Of a DNA stretch of 64,000 nucleotides, positions 48,601 through 60,300 are shown piece after piece (position 1 is the first letter of the stretch; the number at the start of each line of letters is the position of its first letter). The stretch comes from Unio delphinus (taxonomy: Eukaryota > Mollusca > Bivalvia > Unionida > Unionidae). Below the pieces are notes generated by a model that was given only the letters and a program-made list of their open reading frames with translations, was not told the DNA's origin and did not search any database. The position numbers and the translations under genes are program-made. The stretch is from assembly GCA_029339505.1 (NCBI GenBank), contig JAQISU010000057.1, forward strand, positions 5,290,001 to 5,354,000, written 5' to 3'.

Positions 48601-51600
48601 TTTGGATATCTGGAAAAGACAACTCTCTGGTACAGGTATCGAGCCTCACTGGTAATGCCATCTCTACCATCAGCAACAGCTCTAGAAATAGTGAGCCACA
48701 TTCACTTAAGTTCAACCTTTTATCACAAGTGTAAGTTACTTTTCTTTTCTTCTTTTCTTTGATTGGCTATGCCTCTTCTACCTCAATTATTTTACTGAGT
48801 GCAGTCAGAGAAAGAATGACATTCTCAAATGTGTTGCATCTTTGTGCATTTAAGGAACTAAATAATGTCTTTGCTGCCATTATAAATCAATCATAAAGTT
48901 AGCTGTCACTTTAGTAGTGTTTTAATAGCAAAATATAACTGCATGTATACCCCAAAGTGTCAAGAATTCTTTTTGCAAGGAATATAATCTAAGCCTTATG
49001 CACTCTGTTACAAGTTTGAGCATTAGGATGGATATATTGTCTATGATATATTTGATTAATTTTGGAAGATCACATAATACATGTAAATTTCATTTTATAT
49101 TTTTTACATTTTATTGTAATGCACAATTCAGATTAACAAATTTACCATATGGAATGTTCTCTCGTTTCTTACTGACATGAATTAGATAAATGACAAAAGG
49201 CCATTGTTCATTATGGACTTTGGAAAGTGTTATGAATATTTAATTTGTATTGTCTGTTATCTTTTATCCATGCGTATACTTTACATATATCTTTATTTTG
49301 TATTTGACCTTTGTCCAGAAAATGAAAGTTAATTGAGTACATGATCAGTTGCGTATATTTTGTAAAATAATAATAATAATTAGGACTTTATATATGGTTT
49401 AATCTCTAGAAGCTCCAAGCGCTTAACAACATTAGAAAACATCTACAAATTATTTAAGAAAACATATATAATGATATGATTACAAAAGATACCAAAAAAC
49501 CCCAAAACACCATGAAATTAGAAAACATTAAACATCCTGAAAATATTTAAGGTAGGAAACTTTATTAGGTCTTTAAGTTTGTTCTTGCAGTCACAATATG
49601 TGAGTTTTTAAAGCATTCTTGAATGGGATCATTGTGTCTTTGTGCCCAAGTTCAGTAGGTGATTCGTTCCACGTTGCTGGGCACAGGTATGTAAAAGAGC
49701 ATTGTCCATATGATTTTGTTTTCATAGTGGAAATAATGAGCTTATAATACATAGCTAATATTTCTCTTAGAGTATAGATTAAATATTCAGTTTGTTATCT
49801 TTGACAGGGTTCGTACGGTCTTTGAAGGTCTTAGAGAGTTTGGGAAAAATGAGGTAGCATTTTCAAGGCCTTGAAAGTTATGAAAATCGAGCATATTACC
49901 CTGAGGTCTTTAAAAGTCTTTGAAAATTGAAATAAACCCCAAAAAATTTCTTTCTTCCCAGAATCACAAATAAATTTATCTGAGGTTGTTAGATTCAGAT
50001 GTAATCTAGTTATCCTGGTTTCTTTCTTTTGATGACCCATTCAGTTTATTGCCGCCGCATTAACAAAAGAGGCTTTGTTTTGTTTGGCCATCCAAAGTAT
50101 GCCTCGGCGGCGACTTCAATCACACATGCACTCTTCATCAAAGCAATACGGTGCCGCTACACACTTCACCAATAAAATTGCCCAAGGTCGTTAGCTTCGG
50201 ATATAACTGGTTTTCCTGGCTTCTTCGTTTGACGAATAGTTCAATCTGATTTGGACAAGTCCATCAGTTTTAGCCAATCAAAATGATACGCTAATTCTAC
50301 GTAGAAAGTTCGCGAAAGTAACACGCTCGAGAATTCAAATTTTGTTCATTCGATTTACATCTTCAAGTTCAGTGTTCAAAAATGCCAGGTCTTTGGTCTT
50401 TCAACGATATCTGGCTTGAACAAGAGAAATACAAGGAATGGGTGCAAAAGGATAAATTATGTAAACGAAAGACGTTTTGTGCATTGTGTAAAAAGACGAG
50501 CAGCTTGGCTTCAATTGGAGAAGGAGTCCATGCAAATTAGTAACTACATACTGTTCATTTAGTGGAACGAAGATGCAGAAGTATAAGCTATTGGTAATTT
50601 TGGGCAAAATAATGTTAACTCATTACTCTTCGGGTAAAAAAAAAAGATATTGTTTAATGTGATGATTTGGGAGATGTGGCAAAAGAGGGCCCGTTTAAAT
50701 TTACTTATACCGTCGGTTTATTTAACACGTTTGAGGGGAAAAAAATCATTTTCGAAAATTTTGTTCAACATAATAATGTTCCTTGGTTTAATATAAAAAC
50801 ATACATTGTAATAAATTCAATTCACGGATATACAGTTACACTATTGTAGAGTTAAGCAAGAGTTGTTGTTCTTGAATTGTGAGTATATTTAAAAAAATGT
50901 GTGCTGTGAAGCTTTAACTGTAATAAGTCAAGTCATTTGATTAGGTAAATAAATAAAAGAATTAAAAAAACGTATTTCCAGTTGACGGAATATCCCCGTT
51001 TCTCATTGCCGACCCTCAACTTTTTCCCCAATGGTATTGAAAAAAAAAATTACAATCACATTGCCGAAATTTGTGTATCTATAGTCTGACTATACATCCC
51101 CGTTTGTTTGTACCCATATCGATTTCAATAACGAAAATAATTAAATGATAAAAAGTGCACAGAACTAAGGCAACTGAATCATTGATTTATAATTTTTAAC
51201 CTGAATGTGACCAGAATGGCACTTATACTGCCATCTCCTGCACATTTCATGATTAACGGACTTTCCAAAGAAACAAACGGATTGGTATAGTTAGACTATA
51301 ATTGAGCCCGTTTTGCCCAGTACTTTGAAGTGCTTGAAATAATACTAGATTTATAGATAATGTTTCTTTTTTAAAAAATGGAGAAAAAAAACACGCCCAA
51401 CCTTGATGAAGTGTTTTATTCTGTCCTTTCCAAAAGAAAGGAATATGTCGAATATTGGTGTGGTCTCCAGAAAATGTTGTTGTCACACGGGCAGGCAACA
51501 GTGGAGAGAGGATTTTCTGTCAACAAACAGGTATCTGTTGAGAACTTCAGCAGAGAAAGCCTCAGAGCTCAAGGGCTAATGATTGACACAATGAGAAAAG

Positions 51601-54600
51601 CAGGTGACACATGTCTCCTTTGCAAGACATAAGTACCATGCTTATCTTGATAAGAAGAAAACAGAGAAGGATGAGAAAAACCAAAAAGGAAAGAAACGGG
51701 AGTTAGCCCTGGATGAAGTGGAAGAACTTAAAGCCAGAAAACTGCCTCTTGAAGCTAACATTGCCAGCCTACATGCTGTACAGAAGCAGAAGAGGCAGAG
51801 TTAAAAGGACCCATTGTGCATGTCACAGAGTCAAATGCACTTAGGAGAAAAGCAGAGGAAGAGATGACAGTGGTAGCGTCTCTTTCCAAAATGATTGAAG
51901 AGAAAAGAAAGCAAATATAATAATGCATTTAAAGCAATGCTGATGTCTGTTAAGAGAACAATTTATATTGTATTGAATCTGACACGTATGTTACATATTT
52001 CTGAAAGAACAACGAATGTTAACCTATCTTCCAGATAATTATAATACAATTATAGGAAATTAATTATAATTTGACTTTAATCAGTAATCATTATTGTAGT
52101 ATTTGGCATTCATTTTTCTCATATAACCTGTAAACACAATATTAGCAAAAATAGGTCTTGGAAATCTCAGTTTGTGGTCTTTGAAAGTTTGGGAAAAGTC
52201 TTTGAATTTATCATCCATAGTTCAGTGTGAGCCCTGAGTGAATGGAAGTAAACATGTTTACTTCTATCTAAACGTGGGATATTAGTTTTTTATTATGAGT
52301 TTACTAAACTTGTTGACAATTTAAAATGTTTTAGGAAGGAGACTGACCTACAGCCTGGCTCAGTTATTGTGTCTTAGCTTTTTTTTAATAATGTTGTTTA
52401 TTTGAAACATTATTCATACTTGCTTTAAAATCTGATGAAGAATCAGTCTGATTGTTGCATTAAGTTTTTAATTTGAGTGGATTAATTTATTGAAATTAGT
52501 ATTCAAGGTTATTACAAAGTTTTCAATAATATTCTTGGACGGGAACATTATTTTGGAATTAAAGTGAATTCAGAGATTTTTTTTAAAATTCTATTATTGT
52601 GATACATCAATGGACTGTGAATACTCACCACATTCCAGATAATTGACATGTTAGGACACTCAAGACTACAAGCACATCAGTACATTCATTAATGCAACTT
52701 ATTTGGAACACGACTAGAATGGAATTGGAACTTCATATATTTGGACTTTTTGGGGTCTATTTTGGAATTAATTCACACTACTGTAAATTCTTTTTGTATT
52801 TTCAGTTTGCATCCTAGAGAAATAAATTATTTGTTGAATTTTGTTTCCACTATTATGTGCTCAGTTTAAGATTATATAATCATAGTAAAACACCAAATGA
52901 GCTTGATGTTATTGGAGTGTTTGAAGAAACATTAAGTATTTTTATTTTCAACCTTGATGAGGCAAGTATTAGATGGAGGATAAGAGTGTATTATGTTGTT
53001 ACAAAATACTTGTGAATCAATACTCGGATTGTGTTGAAATACATGCAATTTTGTACTTCCACTGTGTTGAAAAACTTCTGAATCAGTATTATCACTGTGT
53101 TGAAATACTTGTGAATCAGTACTACCATTGTGTTGAAATCCATATGAATCAGTACTACCACTATGTTGAAATACTTGCGAATCAGTACTACCATTGTATA
53201 GATACTTGTGAATCAATACTACAGCTGTGTTGAAATACTTGTGAATCGGTATTTGCATTGTGTAGAAATACTTGTGAATAAGTACTACCACTGTGTTGAA
53301 ATACTTGTGAATCAGTACTACCACTGTGTTGAAATACTTGTGAATCAGTACTACCATTGTGTTAATACTTGTGAATCAATACTCAAATTGTGTAGAAATA
53401 CATGCAATTCTGTACTTATACTGTGTTGAAATACTTGTGAAGCAGTACTACCACTGTGTTGAAATACTTGTGAATCAGTACTACCACAGTGGTAGATACT
53501 TGTGAATCAATACTCAAATTGTGTAGAAATACCGGTACATGCAATTCTGTACTTCCACTATGTTGAAATACTTGTGAATCAGGACTACCACTGTGTTGAA
53601 AAACTTGTGAATCAGTACTACCATTGTGTTGATACTTGTGAATCAATACTCAGATTGTGTTGAAATACATACAATTTTGTACTTCTACTGTGCTGAAATG
53701 CTTGTGAAGCAGTGCTACCACTGTGTTGAAATACTTGTGAATTAGTACTACCATTGTGGTAGATACTTGTGAATCAATACTACCAATGTGTAGAAATACT
53801 TGTGAATCAGTATTTGCATTGTGTAGAAATTCTTGTGAATCAGTACTACCACTATGTTGAAATACTTGTGAATCAGTACTACCACTGTGTTGAAATACTT
53901 GTGAATTAGTACTACCATTGTGTAGATATTTGTGAATCAATACTCAAATTGTGTAGAAATGCATGCAATTTTGTACTTCCACTATGTTGAAATACTTGTG
54001 AATCAGTACTACCACCGTGTTGAAATACTTATGAATCAGTACTACCTTTGTGTTGAAATACTTGTGAATCAGTACTTGAAATGTGTAGGAGCACTTGTTA
54101 ATTAGTATTCCCATTGGGTAGGAATTCTCGTGAATCAGTATTTGCAATGTGTAGGAATACTTGTGAATTAGTATTCCCATTGGATAGGAATACTTGTGAA
54201 TTGGTATTCCCATTGGGTAGGAGCACTTGTGATTTAGTACCTTCTCATTGTCCTGGATATTGATACTCAATTCATGAATTTCTATCATGAATAATCTCTT
54301 TACTGTATTTGTTTTCTATTATGTTGATTGGGTAACATTTACTGTATTTGTTTTCTTGTATGTTGATTGGGTAACATTAATTGTACTTGATATTCTGGTA
54401 TGTTCATCTGGTAATATTTACCGTATTTGTTTTCTTTTATGTCGATTGGGTAACATTTACTATATTTGTTTTCTTGTATGTTGATTGGATAATGTTTCCT
54501 GTATTTGTTTTCTTTAATGTTCATTGGGTAACATCAACTGTATCTATTTTCTTGTATGTTGATTGGGTAATATTTACCGTATTTGTTTTCTTTTATGTCG

Positions 54601-56157
54601 ATTCGGTAACATTTACTGTATTTGTTTTCTTGTATGTTGATTGGGTAACATTTACTATATTTGTTTTCTGGTATGTTGATTGGGTAACATTTACTATATT
54701 TGTTTTCTTGTATGTTGATTGGGTAACATCAACTGTATTTGTGTTCTTGTATGTTGATTGGGTAACATTAACTATATTTGTTTTCTTGTATGTTGATTGG
54801 GTAACATTTACTATATTTGTTTTCTGGTATGTTGATTGGGTAACATTTACTGTATTTGTTTTCTTATATGTTGATTGGGTAACATTAATTGTACTTGATA
54901 TTCTGGTATGTTCATCTGGTAATATTTACCGTATTTGTTTTCTTTTATGTCGATTGGGTAACATTTACTATATTTGTTTTCTTGTATGTTGATTGGATAA
55001 TGTTTCCTGTATTTGTTTTCTTTAATGTTGATTGGGTAACATCAACTGTATCTATTTTCTTGTATGTTGATTGGGTAATATTTACCGTATTTGTTTTCTT
55101 TTATGTCGATTCGGTAACATTTACTGTATTTGTTTTCTTGTATGTTGATTGGGTAACATTTACTATATTTGTTTTCTGGTATGTTGATTGGGTAACATTT
55201 ACTATATTTGTTTTCTGGTATGTTGATTGGGTAACATCAACTGTATTTGTTTTCTTGTATGTTGATGGGTAACATTAACTGAATTTGATAATCATTTATG
55301 TTGATCTGGTAATATTTACCATATTTGTTTTCTTTAATGTTGATTGGGTAACCTTTACTGTATTTGTTTTCTTGTACGATGATTGGATAACATTGACTAT
55401 ATTTTATGTTCTTGTATGTTGATTGGGTAACATTAACAAACACTGTCATCCAAAATTGCCCTATTCAGCAAAACCAAGAAATATTTACCTATGGAAAAAC
55501 ACAATCTATACTACAAGTCATATTTTCTTCCATCAATGGATTATTGTTCAAATGTATGGGGAAACTTTGCTAAATCAGAGCTTGACAGGATTTATTATCT
55601 AAAGAACCAAGCAGCACCCATAATTTTAGATGCATCTATGTATCATCTCTCAAAAGCTTTATTTACAGAACTCATTGTTTCACAATATATGACAGGATAG
55701 ATTTTCACAAGGCAGTTCTTTTATATAAATGTCTACATGGAACTGCACCAGTGTATCTTCAGGACATGTTCAGGCCTTTTTCAACACAATACCAGTTGAG
55801 ATCAATGTCACATGGAAACTTTCTAACATCAAAACCAAGAACAGAGCATTTTAAAAAGAGATTTCAATACTCTGTTACAGTTCTGTGGAACAAGCTTCCA
55901 CTACATGTAAAATCTACTTAAAATATTAGAGTATTTAAGAAGAGATATCATAAGCATGTATATGTTTCTAACAGATAGTGGAATTTTAGTACTAATCATG
56001 TTAAAGTATACAGTAATTATTGTTATCTACATATATTGTGCAATATTTTACTCTCCTTAAGATGGATGGCTTCAATGGAGAATATTCCTTGACTAATGAG
56101 TCAACCTTTATAAATAAATTATTATCATTGTTGTTATTATTATTATTACCATTGTTA

Positions 56158-56201
<44 letters not shown>

Positions 56202-56204
56202 GAT

Positions 56205-56240
<36 letters not shown>

Positions 56241-57259
56241 GTATTTGTTTTCTGGTATGTTGATCTGGTCATAATCCTTTTGAATTGATTTTGTACATGA
56301 ATTACTCATGTTTTCATTTTCCTCTTTATATTTTCAGACTCTTCTGGATTGAAGGACAAATGATAAAAAGCTATGACCTAAATACTAATTTGATAAAAGA
56401 AAATGTGATTTACTCACCCAATGCCGACCTCTTGAGCTCATACAAGGTGAATGAAATGCACACATGGTTTATAATTGTTACACATGATACATACATGCAT
56501 TCACACATATGAACATAGTACATACATAAGCAATAAACGTATAAAAACAAACATTAATTATTATTAGTTATTATTCTTCTTATTATTGATGTATTTTGCT
56601 TTTGTGGTTGTTGTTACACTCAATGATCACATTAACATTGTGGCTTAGATATGTAATATCAAGTTGTATTGACCATATTGCTTAAATATGCAATATCTGG
56701 TTGTATTGACCATATTGCTTAAATATGCAATATCTGGTTGTATTGACCATATTACTTAAATATGCAATATCTGGTTGTATTGACCATATTGCTTAAATAT
56801 GCAATATCTGATCATATTGACCATATTACTTATTCATGCAATATCTGGTCGTATTGACCATATTGCTTAAATATGCAATATCTGGTTGTATTGACCATAT
56901 TGCTGAATTCACACAATTTAAATTTGCATTTAACATATAGCTTACAATTGCAATATCAAGTTGTGTTGACCACAATATTATTTAAATATCCAATATCAGG
57001 TTGTATTGACCATATTGCTTAAAATATGTAATATCTGGTTGTTTTGACCATATTGTTTAAATATGCAATATCTGGTTGTATTGACCATATTGCTTAAATA
57101 TGCAATATCTAGTTGTATTGACCATATTGCTTAAATATGCAATATCTGGATGTGTTGATCATATTGCTTGAATTTGCAATATCTGGCTGTATTGACCTTA
57201 TTGCTTAAATATATTATATCTCATAGCATTGACCATATTATTTGAATATGCAATATTTG

Positions 57260-57305
<46 letters not shown>

Positions 57306-60300
57306 CTTTGTATAGCGCCTAATCTTTCGAAGCTCTAAGTGCTTTACACCATCAATAATGATATGACTACACTACAGAACAACAAATGACAAAAACAATG
57401 AAATTGGAAAACATAACAAACATGCTGAAAACATATAAGATACAAAACATGATTAGGTTGCTAAGTTTGTCCCTGCAGTCGAAACAGGTGAGTCTTAAGA
57501 GCAATCTTAAAAGGGACCACTGTGCCTGTGTGTCTAACTTCAATGGGCAATTCGTTCCACATCATTGGGCCCTGGTATGCAAACGAATGTTATTCATATA
57601 AGTTTGTGGTTTTCACTTTGGGAACAATGAGTATACGATTATCAGAAGAAGAGCGTAAGGATCTAGCTGGTGTATACACATGGGTGAGGCTGAATAGGTA
57701 TGTTGGACTGGAGTCTGTCATTGAAACATAGCACAGAGAACAATTTTTTGCTTGATTCTGTATCGAATCGAGAGCCAGTGTAGGGTACAGAGCAGTGGTG
57801 AGGTGTGCTCTGATTAAGGTACTCTAAAGATGATCCGTGCAGCTGTATTTTGAACTTTTTGAATTTTCTGGAGTAAATATTGTGATGAACAAGACAGAAT
57901 TGAATTACAATAGTCCAGTCTTGAAAGTCCTAACGAACACACAAGTGTTTTAGTGGCATCAACTGAAAGATATTTACAAATGGAACTATTGCGTCTCAAT
58001 TCAAGATATGCAGCGTTGCATATGTTCATGACATGTTGGTGCAATTTGAGAGTACTGTCTAGAGTAACGCCTAGGTTCCGTACTGACTGTGAGAATTCAA
58101 TGTTGGTGTTGCTGATATTTATTGTCTGAGGTAAAGGATGTGAATGAGAAAGTCTTTGTGTTGTGATCAGAAGAGCCTCAGTTTTATCATCATTCATCTG
58201 TTACATGTCATCCATGATTTCACATCAGAAATGCACTTCTCTACTCCATGGATGGTAGCATCAACTTCAGTTGGGTGGCTAGACTTGTATATTTGGGTGT
58301 CATCAGCATACAATTGGTGCGACACTGGGTGATGATCTATGACACTTGAGAGTGGCTGAGTATACAGAATGAAGAGAACAGGTCCAAGAACAGATCCCTG
58401 TGGAACACCACAACATACGTTAACTGGGCTGGAGTGTATTACATTTGCAGATATAATTTGTGTCCTGTTGACTAAGTAGAACTTGAACCACTGTAAGGCT
58501 ATACAATATAATAGATATTTGGTTGTAATGACCATATTTTTTGAATATGCAATATCTGGTTGAAATGACCATATTGCTTAAATATGCAATATCTGGTTGT
58601 ATTGACCATATTGCTTGAATATACAATATCTAGTTGTATTGATGATCAGAAAACAACTGATTAGGGGAACACAAGTTTATGTTTTATGTATGCTCTTTTT
58701 ACACGTTTCCCATAATATTATTGTCAAGATATGTAGCTCCACATAGCTCCACATGTTATTATTGTCAAGATATGTAGCTCCACATAGCTCCACATGTTAT
58801 TATTGTCAAGATATGTAGCTCCACATAGCTCCACATGTTATTATTGTCAAGATATGTAGTCCACATAGCTCCACATGTTATTATTGTCAAGATATGTAGC
58901 TCCACATAGCTCCACATGTTATTATTGTCAAGATATGTAGTCCACATAGCTCCACATGTTATTATTGTCAAGATATGTAGCTCCACATAGCTCCACATGT
59001 TGTTATTGTCAAGATATGTAGCTCCACATAGCTCCACATGTTATTATTGTCAAGATATGTAGCTCCACATAGCTCTACATGTTATTATTGTCAAGATATG
59101 TAGTCCACATAGCTCCACATGTTATTATTGTCAAGATATGTAGCTCCACATAGCTCCACATGTTATTATTGTCAAGATATGTAGCTCCACATAGCTCTAC
59201 ATTTTATTATTGTCAAGATATGTAGTCCACATAGCTCCACATGTTATTATTGTCAAGATATGTAGCTCCACATAGCTCCACATGTTATTATTGTCAAGAT
59301 ATGTAGCTCCACATAGCTCCACATGTTATTATTGTCAAGATATGTAGCTCCACATAGCTCCACATGTTATTATTGTCAAGATATGTAGTCCACATAGCTC
59401 CACATGTTATTATTGTCAAGATATGTAGCTCCACATAGCTCCACATGTTATTATTGTCAAGATATGTAGCTCCACATAGCTCCACATGTTATTATTGTCA
59501 AGATATGTAGCTCCACATAGCTCTACATGTTATTATTGTCAAGATATGTAGTCCACATAGCTCCACATGTTATTATTGTCAAGATATGTAGCTCCACATA
59601 GCTCCACATGTTATTATTGTCAAGATATGTAGCTCCACATGTTATGATGTTACACTAATGGCATCAGAAAGATGAAAAAGAAAATAAAACAAGGACCTTA
59701 CAGGATGATTGATAGCAAACAGTGATTATGAAGCAGTTTGAATTCTTGTTTCTAATAAAGTTAGCTAATAAAACAATAAACGATTAATTTAACATATGCA
59801 GCAAAGTTATTGCTCTTCCCCCATCAGCATATCATAGAGATATTTAAAAAAAAAATAACAACTTGACATATCACCCAATGGTAAGTAAAAGCTTTCAAAA
59901 GAAAAGTTTCTCTGCAACATATTTGGATATGACAAAAACATATGTGTATAGTTTAAAACATTGGGCAAATTTCTGTTGTATTTCAAATTAAATTTGTTTG
60001 GAAATAATACTTCTTTTTTAATTAATACAGGAACAGCAATATTTCAGCCACTATTACATTCATTTCTTAGGAAGCTCTGTTAATTGCACTATTTGAAGTC
60101 TCCATGGCTACCACTTAATGATGCTGTCTCTTGATTATTTATATCATTGTTTCTCCTATGATTTCAATTTTAGGGTTTCATGTTTGTTCAATCCCCCTTC
60201 TTGTATCTTTAAACAACCATATTTTTTTCAATTGCAGAATCAGTTGGTCTGGACATCAAATACTTCACGTCCTTCAGTACTTTTTGCATATGATCTCAAG

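Larger units (their letters stand above)
49805..52236 (+). mobile_element. hAT-like DNA transposon relic (BED-type finger and dimerisation-like C-terminus)
   Basis: The left end CAGGGTTCGTAC and right end (inverted) CAGGGCTCACAC form imperfect terminal repeats, with 'tctttgaa'/'gtttgggaaaa' subterminal motifs at both ends. Inside, 50381-50536 encodes 'MPGLWSFNDIWLEQEKYKEW' and 'FCALCKKTSSL', a BED-like zinc finger, ending in a stop. 51378-51932 encodes 'LLSHGQATVERGFSVNKQVS', 'KYHAYLDKKKTEKDEK' and 'ALRRKAEEEMTVVASLSKMI', a transposase C-terminal region seen beside such fingers in invertebrate genomes. The catalytic middle (50540-51370) is lost. No convincing 8-bp target duplication was found. 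Confidence 0.6.

Noticed and set aside
52932..54288. Repetitive proteins on both strands ('VVLIHKYFNT', 'HSGSTDSQVFQ')
   Set aside because: Product of the 33-bp satellite; frames are open on both strands at once.
54381..55272. Long hydrophobic protein with 'FVFLYVDWVTFT' repeats
   Set aside because: The 39-bp satellite unit is a multiple of three, so open frames persist by arithmetic; no start context, no independent coding evidence.
58765..59485. Minus-strand 'MELCGATYLDNNN' repeat protein
   Set aside because: Satellite artefact of the 41-bp array.
58728..59648. CRISPR-like regular array
   Set aside because: Units are contiguous with no unique spacers, in an intron of a eukaryotic gene; it is a minisatellite.
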